A DNA stretch of 64,000 nucleotides from Mycobacterium sp. IS-1496 (GCF_001499995.1 NZ_LQIU01000008.1:46756-110755), one strand, 5' to 3'; shown: positions 6,460 to 15,847, counted from the stretch's first letter. The notes: a model not told the origin generated them from the sequence alone. Made by a program: numbers and translations.

Positions 6460-9054
6460 TCAAGCGCTCTTGAGCCGGATCTTCCAGCGAACGAACCCGA
6501 CGTAGGCGAGGCTCAACACGGCCAGCATGCCCATGTCGAACCACCACGCCGACCCGGTGTGCTCCCAGTGCGAATCCTTCGGTGTCAGCGGACCGGGGAC
6601 CAGCTTGATCAGGTCCACCGTCGATGCCGACGCGGCGAAGCCCCACCGCGCGGGCGTGATCCAGGACAGCTGGTCGAGCACCAGCCGGTCGGTCACCGGG
6701 ATCATGCCGCCGGAGAACACCAGCTGGCTCATCACCGCGACGACCAGCAGCGGCATGATTTGCTCGTTGGACTTCGCCAGCGCCGACAGTGCCAGGCCCA
6801 CCATCGCCGCGGTCACCGTCGTGGCGGCCATCACGACGAACAGCTCGGCGGTCGGGCTGAGGAACGTCAGCGCCCCCTGGGTGGGTGCCCCCTTACCCGC
6901 GATGGTGATCGCCGTGACGATCGTGGACTGCAGGATCGCGAACACCGCGTAGATGCACACCTTGGCCAGCAGGTACGCCGTGGTGGACAGGCCGACGGCC
7001 TGTTCCCTCCGGAAGATGGCTCGCTCGCCGATGAGGTCGCGGACCGTCAGCGCGGTGCCCATGAAGATCGCACCGACGTTGAGCAGCACCAGGATCTGGC
7101 CGGGTTCGTTCGGGGCGTCGCCCATCGGATCGGGCACCCCGAACCCGACGGTGCCGGGCACCGACAGCGACAGCACCCCCATGATGAACGGCAGCAGCGC
7201 CAGGAAGATGAAGTAGCCGCGGTCGGAGACGATCAAGCGCATCTGGCGCCGCGCGATGGTCGAGAACTGCCGTCGCAGGCTCGTCTTCGAGGGTTCGCCC
7301 AGGTTGCTGGGTTCGTCCTCGGTCGCCGGCTGGTCCGGTGGCGGACCGTTCAGCGCGAGGAACCGCTGATTGGCCCCCTCCGGATCGCTGGCCACCGAGC
7401 TGAAGATGTCGGCCCAGTTCGTCGTGCCCATCGAGCGGCCGATCTCACTGGGCGGACCGCAGAACGCGGTCTTACCGCCCGGCGCCAGCAGCAGCACCTG
7501 GTCGCAGACGTCCAGATAGGTCAGCGAGTGGGTGACCACCAGCACGACGCGGCCCGCGTCGGCCAGTTGCCGCAGCATGGTCATGACCTGGCGATCCAGC
7601 GCCGGGTCCAGCCCGGACGTCGGCTCGTCGAGGATCAGCAGCGACGGGCCGGTCAGCAGTTCCAGCGCCACCGAGGCACGCTTGCGCTGGCCGCCGGACA
7701 GCTTGTCCACGCGGGTCTCGAGGTGCTTGGTCATCTCGAGTTCCTCGAGGACCTGCATGACGACCTGTTCGCGGTCCTCTTTGGTGGTGTCCGGGGGCAG
7801 CCGCAGTTCGGCCGCGTACATCAGCGCCTGTTTGACGGTCAGCTGACCGTGCACGACGTCGTCCTGGGGCACCATGCCGATCCGTGACCGCAGCGAGGCG
7901 TACTCCGCGTGGATGTTGTGGCCCTCGAACGTCACCGATCCCGCGGTGGGATGGGTGTAGCCGGCGACCAGGCGCGCGAACGTCGACTTGCCCGCGCCGG
8001 ACGGCCCGATGACCGCGGTCAGCGTGCCGGGACGGGCGGTCAGCGAGATGTTGTCCAGCAGCGTCTTGTTGTTCTCGATCGTCCATGTGACCGCGCGCGC
8101 GTCGAGGCCGCCGGTGGCGGTGGCGGCGGCGGTCTCCGTCCGCCGGGCCAGCGTGCCACCGCTGAAGACCAGGTCGATGTTGCCGATGGTGACCACGTCG
8201 CCGTCGTGCAGCAGTGCCGACTCGACGCGGGCACCGTTGACGAAGGTGCCGTTGATGCTGCGGGCGTCGATGATCTCGGTGCCGCCGGCCGCGGGCACCA
8301 GCGAGGCGTGATGGCGCGAGGCCAGCACGTCGGGGATGACGATGTCGTTGTCGCTCGCGCGGCCGATCTTGATGGCTCCGGCGGGTGCCTCCGGCGCCCG
8401 GCCCGGCCGCAGGATCTTGAGCATGCTCGTGGCGAGGTTTCCGCCCGCGTCACCGGAGCGCGGAGCGGCCGTCGGGCCCATCCGGGTGACGGGTTCGAGC
8501 GCGGCCTGCTCGGACAGCGGCGGCGACATGGCGGCGGCGGGGGCCGGTGGGCGCGTCCGCGGCTGCGGCCCGGACGGATAGTGCGGCTGGGGTCCGGACG
8601 GATAGTGCGGCTGGGCCCCGGTCGGGTAGCGCGGCTGCGGCCGCGACATCGGGGGAGGCGGGGGCGCCGACGGTGTCCACCCTCCGGTGGCGGCCCGCGC
8701 GACGGGGACGGCGGTGGTCTGCGGCGGCCGTCCCGCCGAACCCTGGTGGCGGCCGACATCGAACGTCAGCTGCGGGCCGTCGGGGTTGCCGATGTTGAGG
8801 CTCTGCCCGTCGCGGATGTCGACGGCGGGCACGCGCCTGCCGTTGACGAACATGCCGTTGAGGCTGCCGTTGTCGATGGCCACCCAGCGGCCCTGGTCGA
8901 ATCGCAGCACCAGGTGCGCGCGCGAGATCAAGGGGTGGGCGATACGTACGTCGGCCCGCAGATCCCGGCCGATGACAACGTCGTTGCCAGGGGCGAACGT
9001 GCGGGTGGATCCTTCGTACCGAACGGTCAGCGCAGGTGGGGACGGTCGGCTCAT
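6460..9054 (-). CDS. FHA-domain ABC exporter (Rv1747-like)
   Basis: About 864 residues, one half-transporter with a built-in phosphoprotein-reading module. Two FHA domains are visible, at roughly 25-85 (VVIGRDLRADVRIAHPLISRAH) and 225-290 (IKIGRASDNDIVIPDV), separated by a Pro-rich linker with repeated HYPSGPQP. The ATPase follows, with Walker A GPSGAGKS, signature LSGGQRKRAS and Walker B LLILDEPTSGLD. The last 270 residues hold six hydrophobic segments of the ABC-2 type. Domain order and length match M. tuberculosis Rv1747, an exporter reported to be regulated by the Ser/Thr kinase PknF. ATG 9054 or TTG 9063 could start it. The substrate is probably a cell-wall glycolipid, by family only. 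Confidence 0.92.
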   Translation of the reverse strand: MSRPSPPALTVRYEGSTRTFAPGNDVVIGRDLRADVRIAHPLISRAHLVLRFDQGRWVAIDNGSLNGMFVNGRRVPAVDIRDGQSLNIGNPDGPQLTFDVGRHQGSAGRPPQTTAVPVARAATGGWTPSAPPPPPMSRPQPRYPTGAQPHYPSGPQPHYPSGPQPRTRPPAPAAAMSPPLSEQAALEPVTRMGPTAAPRSGDAGGNLATSMLKILRPGRAPEAPAGAIKIGRASDNDIVIPDVLASRHHASLVPAAGGTEIIDARSINGTFVNGARVESALLHDGDVVTIGNIDLVFSGGTLARRTETAAATATGGLDARAVTWTIENNKTLLDNISLTARPGTLTAVIGPSGAGKSTFARLVAGYTHPTAGSVTFEGHNIHAEYASLRSRIGMVPQDDVVHGQLTVKQALMYAAELRLPPDTTKEDREQVVMQVLEELEMTKHLETRVDKLSGGQRKRASVALELLTGPSLLILDEPTSGLDPALDRQVMTMLRQLADAGRVVLVVTHSLTYLDVCDQVLLLAPGGKTAFCGPPSEIGRSMGTTNWADIFSSVASDPEGANQRFLALNGPPPDQPATEDEPSNLGEPSKTSLRRQFSTIARRQMRLIVSDRGYFIFLALLPFIMGVLSLSVPGTVGFGVPDPMGDAPNEPGQILVLLNVGAIFMGTALTVRDLIGERAIFRREQAVGLSTTAYLLAKVCIYAVFAILQSTIVTAITIAGKGAPTQGALTFLSPTAELFVVMAATTVTAAMVGLALSALAKSNEQIMPLLVVAVMSQLVFSGGMIPVTDRLVLDQLSWITPARWGFAASASTVDLIKLVPGPLTPKDSHWEHTGSAWWFDMGMLAVLSLAYVGFVRWKIRLKSA

Positions 9055-9097
9055 CGGGACCAACTGTATAGGTAGCGCAGGCGAACCCGGCTCATGA

Positions 9098-9997
9098 TCA
9101 CCTCGCGTCGGCGAGGCTCGGCACCGCGGCCTCCGGGTAACGGTCGCCGGCGTCCCACACGTCCCACGTCTGCACGCCCCAGAACACGGCGAACTCGACG
9201 ATCAGGGCCAACTCGACGAGGAAGACGCCGAATCTCACGTCGGCCAGCAGGAGTACGACCGCGAGGACGACCGTCGCCAGCATCACCGTGGCGTGCGCGG
9301 CGTAGAAGCGGGCCCGCCGGTGACGGTCGGCGGCGCGGGCGTAGCAGGCGTGGTAGACGGCCACCAGCACGATGCCGAGGAAGAAGGCGACCGCGGCGAT
9401 GATGTGCGCGTGGTCGAGGAACCAATCCCACAAGGACAGCGGTGCGCCGGCGACGAAGAGCACGAACAGCGCCTTGGGCAACCACGGCTCGATGCGCAGC
9501 AGCACCGCGGCGATGCGCTTCCACACCGAGGGGGCCGACGCGCAGTCGAAAGGTTCGGCGGTGGGCCCGGGCTGTGGCGCGCGCCACCGCTGCAACGCCA
9601 GGTACAGCGCACATCCGGCGCCCGCGGCGGCGAACAGCGCGACGATGTTGTTGGCGACGGCGCCGAACGGATCGGTCTCGCTCGGCAGCCACGGCTGGCA
9701 CAGCCCCTCGGCGTCGGTCGGGATCAGCGCGACGACGAAGGCCAGGAAGCCGGAGAAGTTCAGCAGCGCGTCCTCGCCGAGACGGCTGCCCTGATAGGCG
9801 ATGAGGCAGATGCCGGCGGCGCACAGCGCGGCGACGAACACGGCGTGCGTGCGTGTGTAGTAGAACGCACTGATCGAACTCTGCAGGCAGGTGTCCTGCC
9901 AGGTGAGGCCGACGGAGACCAGCAGGAAGACGACCAGCGCGACCAGGCCCACCCGCACGTAGCGGTAGGTGACCATGGCGTCGCGGTCCGCCTTCAC
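9098..9997 (-). CDS. Multi-pass membrane protein of unknown function
   Basis: A 299-residue protein with about seven hydrophobic segments: LVALVVFLLVSVGLTW, AVFVAALCAAGICLIAY, LLNFSGFLAFVVALI, NNIVALFAAAGAGCALYLAL, WLPKALFVLFVAGAPLSLW, HIIAAVAFFLGIVLVAVYH and TVMLATVVLAVVLLLADVRFGVFLVELALIV. Two loop Cys (WQDTCLQSS and EGLCQPW) may pair. I do not recognise a named family. GTG 9997 lies 4 bases after the stop of the upstream oxidoreductase gene, so the two are probably cotranscribed; ATG 9976 is an alternative start. A conserved WDWFLDHAHI segment lies at the membrane edge. Confidence 0.75.
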   Translation of the reverse strand: MKADRDAMVTYRYVRVGLVALVVFLLVSVGLTWQDTCLQSSISAFYYTRTHAVFVAALCAAGICLIAYQGSRLGEDALLNFSGFLAFVVALIPTDAEGLCQPWLPSETDPFGAVANNIVALFAAAGAGCALYLALQRWRAPQPGPTAEPFDCASAPSVWKRIAAVLLRIEPWLPKALFVLFVAGAPLSLWDWFLDHAHIIAAVAFFLGIVLVAVYHACYARAADRHRRARFYAAHATVMLATVVLAVVLLLADVRFGVFLVELALIVEFAVFWGVQTWDVWDAGDRYPEAAVPSLADAR

Positions 9998-10001
9998 GGC
10001 G

Positions 10002-11207
10002 TCAGCCGAGCACGGGCAGCGAATCCGGCGCGCCGGTCACCACACAGTGGGTGTGGCTGTAGATCGTCGCCATGCACTTGTTGCAGTGCGTGCACGCCGA
10101 GCGCACCGAGCCGGGAGCCGCCTCGGCCTTGATCCGGTTGATCAGGTCGGGTTCGGCGAGCAGGGCGCGGCCCATCGCGACGAACTCGAATCCCTCGGCC
10201 ATCGCCAGGTCCATCGTCTCGCGATTGGTGATGCCGCCCAACAGGATCAGCGGCATCGTGAGCTCGGCGCGGAACTTCCTGGCCTTGTCCAGCAGGAACG
10301 CCTCGCGGTAGGGGTACTCCCGGAAGAACTTCTTGCCGGTCATCCGGATGCCCCAGCTCAGCGGCGGCTTGAACGCACTGGCGAACTCCTTGACCGGAGC
10401 GTCGCCGTGGAACAGGTAGAGGGGGTTCACCAGCGAACTGCCCGCGGTGAGTTCCAGGGCGTCGAGGCCGCCGTCCTCCTCGAGCCACTTGGCGGTCTGC
10501 AACGACTCCTCGAGCGGGATCCCGGCGCGCACACCGTCGGTCATGTTGAGTTTCGCGGTGACCGCGATCTGGTTGCCGACGGCGTCCCGCACGGCCCGCA
10601 CCACGCCGCGCGCGACCTTGGCCCGGTTCTCCAGCGATCCGCCGTACTCGTCCCTGCGCTTGTTGATCAGCGGGCTCAGGAACGAGCTGGCCAGGTAGTT
10701 GTGGCCGAGATGCACCTCGACGGCGTCGAATCCGGAGTCGATCGCCAGGCGTGCGGCGTTGGCGTGCGCCGCGGTGACGTCGGCGATGTCCTGGCGGCTG
10801 GCCTTCTTGGCGAAGCGCATCGACAGCGGATTGAAGAACCGCACCGGCGCCAGCGCCTTGGCCTTGTTGGTGCGCGAGTTGGCCACCGGGCCGGCATGCC
10901 CGATCTGTGCGCTGATCGCCGCGCCTTCGGCGTGCACCGCGTCGGTGAGGCGGCGCAGGCCTGGAATCGCCTCGGGCCGCATCCAGATCTGCCAGCCGTC
11001 GGTCCGCCCGCCGGGCGCCACCGCGCAGTAGGCGACCGTGGTCATGCCGACGCCGCCGGCCGCAGGCAGCCGGTGATAGTGGATGAGGTCGTCGGTGACC
11101 AGCGCGTTCGGCGTCGCCGCCTCGAAGGTGGCGGCCTTGATGATGCGGTTGCGCAGGGTCACCGGGCCGAGCTTGGCCGGGGTGAACACATCGGGCTGGG
11201 TGTCCAT
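10002..11207 (-). CDS. NADH:flavin oxidoreductase, old yellow enzyme family
   Basis: About 401 residues forming an FMN-binding TIM barrel. Family motifs include the N-terminal [15 protein letters not shown], the substrate region [36 protein letters not shown] and the phosphate site [13 protein letters not shown] followed by [15 protein letters not shown]. The C-terminus has [17 protein letters not shown], a Cys cluster like the iron-sulfur site of 2,4-dienoyl-CoA reductases, but the FAD/NAD domain of those enzymes is missing. It probably reduces alpha,beta-unsaturated compounds using NAD(P)H. ATG 11207 (MDTQPD) is preferred; TTG 11225 would overlap the divergent folD start. Confidence 0.88.
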   Translation of the reverse strand: MDTQPDVFTPAKLGPVTLRNRIIKAATFEAATPNALVTDDLIHYHRLPAAGGVGMTTVAYCAVAPGGRTDGWQIWMRPEAIPGLRRLTDAVHAEGAAISAQIGHAGPVANSRTNKAKALAPVRFFNPLSMRFAKKASRQDIADVTAAHANAARLAIDSGFDAVEVHLGHNYLASSFLSPLINKRRDEYGGSLENRAKVARGVVRAVRDAVGNQIAVTAKLNMTDGVRAGIPLEESLQTAKWLEEDGGLDALELTAGSSLVNPLYLFHGDAPVKEFASAFKPPLSWGIRMTGKKFFREYPYREAFLLDKARKFRAELTMPLILLGGITNRETMDLAMAEGFEFVAMGRALLAEPDLINRIKAEAAPGSVRSACTHCNKCMATIYSHTHCVVTGAPDSLPVLG

Positions 11208-11220
11208 ACCGGCAGCCTGC

Positions 11221-11226
11221 CACAAT
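11221..11226 (+). promoter_or_regulatory. Possible -10 element CACAAT for folD
   Basis: CACAAT lies 7 bases before GTG 11234. It resembles the mycobacterial -10 but lacks the first T, so it is weaker than the other leaderless promoters in this window. Confidence 0.3.
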
Positions 11227-11233
11227 GTCTGGC

Positions 11234-12091
11234 GTGGGTGCGATAACGCTCGATGGGAAAGCCACGCGGGACGAGATCTTCGTCGACCTCAAGGAACGGG
11301 TGGCGGCGCTCACCGAACAGGGGCACACACCGGGGCTGGGGACGGTCCTGGTCGGCGACGATCCCGGTTCCCAGGCGTACGTGCGCGGAAAGCACTCCGA
11401 CTGCGCGAAGGTCGGCATCAACTCGATCCGCCGCGATCTGCCCGCCGACATCGGTCAGGCCGAACTCGACGCGACGATCGACGAGCTCAACGCAAACCCC
11501 GAATGCACCGGCTACATCGTGCAGTTGCCGCTGCCCCGACACCTCGACGAGAACGCCGCGCTCGAGCGCATCGACCCGGGCAAGGACGCCGACGGTCTGC
11601 ACCCGACCAACCTGGGCCGGCTGGTGCTCAACGAGCCCGCACCGCTGCCGTGTACGCCGCGCGGGATCGTCCACCTGTTGCGCCGGTACGAAGTCGAGAT
11701 CGCCGGCGCGCACGTCGTGGTGATCGGCCGCGGCGTGACGGTCGGACGCCCGCTCGGGCTGCTGCTGACCCGCCGGTCGGAGAACGCCACGGTCACCCTG
11801 TGCCACACCGCGACTCGGCACCTGCCGCAGCTCACCCGCGAGGCCGACATCATCGTCGCCGCCGCCGGGGTGCCGCACATGGTGACCGCGGAGATGGTCC
11901 GTCCGGGTGCGGCGGTGATCGACGTCGGGGTCAGCCGCGACGACAGCGGCAAGCTCGTCGGTGACGTCGCCCCGGACGTGTGGGAGGTCGCCGGGCACGT
12001 GTCACCAAACCCCGGCGGGGTGGGTCCGCTGACCCGGGCGTTCCTGCTGACCAACGTCGTCGAACGCGCCGAGGTGCTCGCGCGCGCGTGA
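11234..12091 (+). CDS. folD: Methylenetetrahydrofolate dehydrogenase/cyclohydrolase FolD
   Basis: A bifunctional cytosolic enzyme interconverting 5,10-methylene- and 10-formyl-tetrahydrofolate with NADP. About 285 residues. Recognisable motifs are [14 protein letters not shown] near the active-site Lys, the folate-site [14 protein letters not shown], the strongly conserved [11 protein letters not shown], the NADP-binding [19 protein letters not shown] and the C-terminal [20 protein letters not shown] 11234 ([10 protein letters not shown]) is chosen because the M. tuberculosis protein, as I recall it, also starts MGAI; ATG 11225 adds three residues. It is divergent from the oxidoreductase gene and followed 7 bases later by the DUF3017 gene, an association seen in other mycobacteria. 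Confidence 0.96.
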   Translation: MGAITLDGKATRDEIFVDLKERVAALTEQGHTPGLGTVLVGDDPGSQAYVRGKHSDCAKVGINSIRRDLPADIGQAELDATIDELNANPECTGYIVQLPLPRHLDENAALERIDPGKDADGLHPTNLGRLVLNEPAPLPCTPRGIVHLLRRYEVEIAGAHVVVIGRGVTVGRPLGLLLTRRSENATVTLCHTATRHLPQLTREADIIVAAAGVPHMVTAEMVRPGAAVIDVGVSRDDSGKLVGDVAPDVWEVAGHVSPNPGGVGPLTRAFLLTNVVERAEVLARA

Positions 12092-12098
12092 CGCTGCG

Positions 12099-12392
12099 AT
12101 GACCGCAAAAGAATTCGCCCGCAAGGTGTTCGCGGGACAATGGCCGATCCTGGCGGTCGGCCTGATCGTCGTGACGGCGTTCGGCCTCGTGGTCGCCGGT
12201 TACTGGCGTCGTGGTGCGCTGGTCCTCGCGGTGGGTGTGGGAGTGGCTGCGGCGCTTCGCATCTCGTTGACCGACGAGCGGGCCGGGCTTCTCGCGGTGC
12301 GCAGCAAGGCAGTCGACGTCGTGACGACGGCGACGGTCAGCGCGACCATGTTCTACGTCGCGTGGACCATCGACCCGCTGGGCACCAGCTAG
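12099..12392 (+). CDS. DUF3017 small membrane protein
   Basis: A 97-residue protein with three hydrophobic segments (WPILAVGLIVVTAFGLVVAGY, ALVLAVGVGVAAALRI and TTATVSATMFYVAWTI) and a conserved-looking RISLTDERAGLLAVRSKAVDV between the second and third. This matches the actinobacterial DUF3017 family that regularly follows folD. It begins 7 bases after the folD stop, so it is almost certainly cotranscribed. The biochemical role is unknown. Confidence 0.85.
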   Translation: MTAKEFARKVFAGQWPILAVGLIVVTAFGLVVAGYWRRGALVLAVGVGVAAALRISLTDERAGLLAVRSKAVDVVTTATVSATMFYVAWTIDPLGTS

Positions 12393-12410
12393 ATTGAGGC
12401 TGCCCTTTCG

Positions 12411-12469
12411 CCGAGCGTGAGCTCGTGTGCGAGTCCGGGCCGGATCCTCGCGCACAAGCTCACGTTCGG
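12411..12469. terminator. Long imperfect hairpin between convergent genes
   Basis: Left arm 12411-12433 and right arm 12447-12469 are complementary at 20 of 23 positions, and the 13-base spacer can itself pair (TCCGG/CCGGA). There is no T-run afterwards in either direction. Its position between the ends of the DUF3017 and methyltransferase genes suggests a bidirectional terminator or an intergenic repeat. Confidence 0.55.
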
Positions 12470-12515
12470 CCGGAGGGTCTACCCCGTCGAGCGGTGCTGA
12501 CGTTCCGGAGCGACC

Positions 12516-13235
12516 TCAGGCCACCGTCGCCCTGATGCACACCGTCACGTACGGCAGCGCGAGCCCCGTCGTGTTCACCAACGCAGGATGGGTGGCCAGC
12601 AGCTCGCGCACCCGGTCGAGCGTGTGGGTGCGCACGTCCGCGGGCGAGGTGATGCAGTAGCTGCGCGAGGCCACCAGGTCGATGAGCGCCTGGGGTGTCA
12701 GGTAATTCGTCCACTCGACGTGGTGGCGCTCCGGGTCGGTGAACGGGCCCGGCAGCGACACCTCGTCGGTGAACGGGTCGTTCTCGTGGCCGATGATGCG
12801 GCCCAGATCCTTGACCCAGCCCATCCTCTCGTCACGGGTGTTCCACACCAGCCCGAGCCGCCCGCCCGGCCGCAGCACGCGGGTGACCTCCTTGACGGCG
12901 CGTTCCGGGTCGAACCAGTGCCAGGCCTGCGCGACGAGCACCGCGTCGACACTGTCGTCGGCCAGCGGGATCTCCTCGGCGGTCCCCAGCAGCGCCGGGG
13001 TGTCGGGCAACGACCGCGTCAGCACCTCGAGCATCTCCGGGATGGGGTCGACGGCGATGACGTCCAGCCCGCGCTCCACCAGACGGGTGGTCAGTTTGCC
13101 GGTGCCCGCACCGAGGTCCAGGACGGTGTGGGCGCCGCGCGGCAGCAACCAGTCGATCGCGTCCGGCGGATACGACGGCCTGCCGCGTTCGTAGGCCGCG
13201 GCCTGCTCCCCGAAGGACAGCGACGGGTCGGTCAC
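12516..13235 (-). CDS. Class I SAM-dependent methyltransferase
   Basis: A 239-residue soluble enzyme of the methyltransferase-11/25 type. SAM-binding motif I is [17 protein letters not shown] (about residues 33-49). It is followed by the acidic [10 protein letters not shown], motif [17 protein letters not shown] and [20 protein letters not shown]. The start overlaps the end of metX by 4 bases (ATGA), so it is translationally coupled to the methionine genes and lies downstream of the SAM-IV riboswitch. Its methyl acceptor is not evident. The same neighbourhood (methyltransferase after metA/metX) is known in M. tuberculosis. Confidence 0.87.
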   Translation of the reverse strand: MTDPSLSFGEQAAAYERGRPSYPPDAIDWLLPRGAHTVLDLGAGTGKLTTRLVERGLDVIAVDPIPEMLEVLTRSLPDTPALLGTAEEIPLADDSVDAVLVAQAWHWFDPERAVKEVTRVLRPGGRLGLVWNTRDERMGWVKDLGRIIGHENDPFTDEVSLPGPFTDPERHHVEWTNYLTPQALIDLVASRSYCITSPADVRTHTLDRVRELLATHPALVNTTGLALPYVTVCIRATVA

Positions 13236-14353
13236 CGGGCCGCCAGCTCCAGCGTGCGCCGGATCAGCTTGCCGACGGCCTCCGTCTCGACCAGGAACCC
13301 GTCGTGGCCGTAGATCGAGTCGACGACCTCCAGACCCGGACAGGCCGGCAGCAGTTCGGCCAGCTCCTCCTGCAGCCGTAGCGGGTAGAGCCGGTCGGAG
13401 GTGACGCCGCCGACGATCGTCGGCACCCGGCAGCTCTGCAGGGCGGCCCGCACCCCGCCGCGGCCGCGGCCGACGTCGTGGCTCGAGAGCGCGTCGGTCA
13501 GCGCGACGTAGGTGCCCGCGTCGAAGCGCTCGACCAGCTTGGCGCCCTGATACTCCAGGTAGCTCTGCACGGCGTACCGTCCGCCGGTCGTCGGGATCTC
13601 GTCGCCCTGGGCGTCGTTGCCGAAGCGGTCGTCGAGCTCCAACTCACCGCGGTAGGTCAGATGGGCGAAGCGGCGGGCGATGGCCAGTCCGGTCGACGGC
13701 GTGCGCCCCGTGTCGTGGTAGTCGCCACCGCGCCAGTCGGGGTCGGCCTTGATCGCGGCGACCTGGGTGCTCTGCGTGCCGATCTGGTCGGCCGTCGCGC
13801 GGGCACCGACGGCGAGGACCAACGCCGCACGGACCGTGTCCGGATGGCCGACGATCCACTCCAGCGCCCGCGCGCCGCCCATGGATCCGCCCACCACCGC
13901 GGCGACCTCGGTGATGCCGAGCGCCTCCAGCGCGGCGAGGTCGGCGGTGACCTGGTCGCGGACCGTCACCGCGGGGAACCGCGAGCCGTACGGCCGGCCG
14001 TCGGGGGCGATCGAGGACGGTCCGGTGGAGCCGCGGCAGCCGCCGAGGACGTTGGTCGAGACCGCGCACCAGCGGTCGGTGTCGATCGGGGCGCCCGGCC
14101 CGGCGACGCCGTCCCACCAGCCCGGGGTGGGGTGGCCGGGTCCGGCGGGTCCGGTGACGTGCGAGTCACCGGTCAGCGCATGGAGCACCATCACGACGTT
14201 GTCGCGGTTGGGGGACAGTTCCCCCCACCGCTGCACGGCGATCGACACGTCGTCGAGCACCGCGCCGCTCTCCAGCGTCAGCGGGCCGATGTCGACCACG
14301 CCGATCTCACCCTCGGCGGGCAGTGTGGTGATGGGCACGTCAGAAATCGTCAC
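13232..14353 (-). CDS. metX: Homoserine O-acetyltransferase MetX
   Basis: Transfers acetyl from acetyl-CoA to homoserine, the committed step of methionine synthesis. 373 residues with the alpha/beta hydrolase fold. Visible are [15 protein letters not shown], the signature [14 protein letters not shown], the nucleophile elbow [14 protein letters not shown] with the catalytic Ser, and the C-terminal [13 protein letters not shown] and YGHDGFLVE that carry the catalytic Asp and His. It lies 18 bases after metY and overlaps the methyltransferase gene by 4 bases. It is called metA in M. tuberculosis annotation but belongs to the MetX family. Expression is likely controlled by the SAM-IV riboswitch upstream of metY. 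Confidence 0.96.
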   Translation of the reverse strand: MTISDVPITTLPAEGEIGVVDIGPLTLESGAVLDDVSIAVQRWGELSPNRDNVVMVLHALTGDSHVTGPAGPGHPTPGWWDGVAGPGAPIDTDRWCAVSTNVLGGCRGSTGPSSIAPDGRPYGSRFPAVTVRDQVTADLAALEALGITEVAAVVGGSMGGARALEWIVGHPDTVRAALVLAVGARATADQIGTQSTQVAAIKADPDWRGGDYHDTGRTPSTGLAIARRFAHLTYRGELELDDRFGNDAQGDEIPTTGGRYAVQSYLEYQGAKLVERFDAGTYVALTDALSSHDVGRGRGGVRAALQSCRVPTIVGGVTSDRLYPLRLQEELAELLPACPGLEVVDSIYGHDGFLVETEAVGKLIRRTLELAAR

Positions 14354-14371
14354 TTGCTGTCTCTTCGGGAC

Positions 14372-15679
14372 TCAGGCGATCGCCTTGGCGGCGGCGAAGC
14401 CCTGCTCGAGGTCGGCGAGGATGTCGTCGATGCCCTCGATGCCGACGGCCAGCCGCACCAGGCCGGGCGTGACGCCGCTGGCCAGCTGCTCCTCGGGGCT
14501 CAGCTGCGCGTGCGTGGTGGACGCCGGGTGGATCACCAGCGAGCGCACGTCACCGATGTTCGCGACATGGCTGTGCAGCGTGAGCGCGTTGACGAAGGCC
14601 TTGCCCGCATCGACGCCGCCGGCCAGCTCGAAAGCCAGCACCGCGCCGGTCCCCTTGGGCGCCAACTTCTTTCCGAGCTCGTACCACGGCGAGCTCGGCA
14701 GCCCGGCGTAGTTCACCGACAGTACGTCGTCGTGGCCGGCCAGGTACTCGGCGACGCGCTGGGCATTGGCCACGTGGCGCTCGACCCGCAGGCTCAACGT
14801 CTCCAGACCCTGGGCGATCAGGAACGCGTTGAAGGGTGCGGCGGCGCTACCGAGGTCGCGCAGCAACTGGACGCGCGCCTTGAGCGCGTACGCGGGCGCG
14901 CCGAGGTCGGCGAACACGACGCCGTGGTAGCTCGGGTCGGGGTCGGTGAAGCCGGGGAACTTGCCGTTGGTCCAGTCGAACGTGCCGCCGTCGACGATCA
15001 CCCCGGCGATCGCGTTGCCGTGCCCGCCGAGGTACTTGGTGGCCGAGTGGACGACGATGTCCGCACCGTGGGACAGCGGCTGGATCAGGTACGGCGTGGC
15101 GATGGTGTTGTCGACGATCAGCGGCACACCTGCGTCATGCGCGACGCCGGCGACCGAAGGGATGTCGAGCACGTCTATCTGCGGATTGGAGATCGTCTCA
15201 CCGAAGAACGCCTTGGTGTTGGGGCGCACCGCGGCCCGCCACGACTCGAGGTCGTCGGGGTTCTCGACGAAGGTGACCTCGATGCCGAGTTTGGGCAGCG
15301 TGTAGTGGAACAGGTTGTACGTGCCGCCGTAGAGCCGCGGGCTGGACACGATGTGATCGCCGGCGCCGGCCAGGTTGAGGATCGCGAAGGTCTCCGCAGC
15401 CTGCCCGGAGGACAGGAACAGCGCCGCCACACCACCTTCGAGCGCGGCGATCCGCTGCTCGACGACGTCGGTCGTCGGATTCATGATCCTGGTGTAGATG
15501 TTGCCGGTCTCGGCCAGCCCGAACAGCGCCGCGGCGTGGTCGGTGTCGCGGAACGTGTAGGAGGTGGTCTGGTAGATCGGCAGCGCGCGGGCGTTGGTCG
15601 CCGCGTCAGGCGTCTGGCCGGCGTGGACCTGTTTGGTCTCGAACGACCACGAGGCGATCAGGTCTTCTGGCGTGCTCAT
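14372..15679 (-). CDS. metY: O-acetylhomoserine sulfhydrylase MetY (mycobacterial MetC)
   Basis: A PLP enzyme that makes homocysteine from O-acetylhomoserine and sulfide. 435 residues. Motifs are TKQVHAGQTPDAATNARALP at the N-terminus, YTRIMNPTTDVVEQRIAALEGG, the PLP Lys in VHSATKYLGGHGNAIAGV (about residue 213) and the C-terminal SLVIHPASTTHAQLS. ATG 15679 is used because GGAGG lies 12 bases upstream and family members start near STPEDL. It is the first gene of a minus-strand operon (metY, metX, methyltransferase) whose leader contains a SAM-IV riboswitch, so it should be shut down when SAM is plentiful. Confidence 0.95.
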   Translation of the reverse strand: MSTPEDLIASWSFETKQVHAGQTPDAATNARALPIYQTTSYTFRDTDHAAALFGLAETGNIYTRIMNPTTDVVEQRIAALEGGVAALFLSSGQAAETFAILNLAGAGDHIVSSPRLYGGTYNLFHYTLPKLGIEVTFVENPDDLESWRAAVRPNTKAFFGETISNPQIDVLDIPSVAGVAHDAGVPLIVDNTIATPYLIQPLSHGADIVVHSATKYLGGHGNAIAGVIVDGGTFDWTNGKFPGFTDPDPSYHGVVFADLGAPAYALKARVQLLRDLGSAAAPFNAFLIAQGLETLSLRVERHVANAQRVAEYLAGHDDVLSVNYAGLPSSPWYELGKKLAPKGTGAVLAFELAGGVDAGKAFVNALTLHSHVANIGDVRSLVIHPASTTHAQLSPEEQLASGVTPGLVRLAVGIEGIDDILADLEQGFAAAKAIA

Positions 15680-15706
15680 GCGAAACGGACCTCCATCTGT
15701 GTCTGG

Positions 15707-15726
15707 GGGCCCGTCGGTACGGACCC
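15707..15726 (-). other. Hairpin between SAM-IV aptamer and metY ribosome site
   Basis: On the minus strand GGGTCCGT (15726-15719) pairs with ACGGGCCC (15714-15707) around an ACCG loop, with one G-T wobble. It shares its 5' arm with the last bases of the aptamer and is not followed by a T-run. It may be part of the riboswitch expression platform. Confidence 0.4.
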
Positions 15727-15840
15727 GCGCTTGCCGCGTAGCCGTCACGGCTACCCAACCTGGTCATCACCCGGGGCACCCCACCGCGGTTGGAGGGTTG
15801 CCGGCCAGCAAGCCGGGGCTTGACGCTGGCACTCATGACC
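15721..15840 (-). ncRNA. SAM-IV riboswitch upstream of metY
   Basis: The minus-strand leader of metY matches the actinobacterial SAM-IV aptamer almost base for base as I remember the studied Mycobacterium example. P1 is GGTCAT (15840-15835) pairing with ATGACC (15767-15762). A GTAGCCGTGACGGCTAC hairpin follows. CAACC in the internal loop can pair with GGTTG just after P1 to form the pseudoknot. A TAAGCT -10 element ends 7 bases before 15840, so the RNA would begin at the first aptamer base. The regulated genes are metY and metX, consistent with SAM feedback. Confidence 0.94.
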
Positions 15841-15847
15841 GCCAGGA

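Noticed and set aside
13478..15823. A 781-codon plus-strand frame across metX and metY
   Set aside because: It is antisense to two clear methionine genes and to the riboswitch, and its composition (Arg, Gly, Asp, Val-rich) is typical of a complementary-strand shadow.
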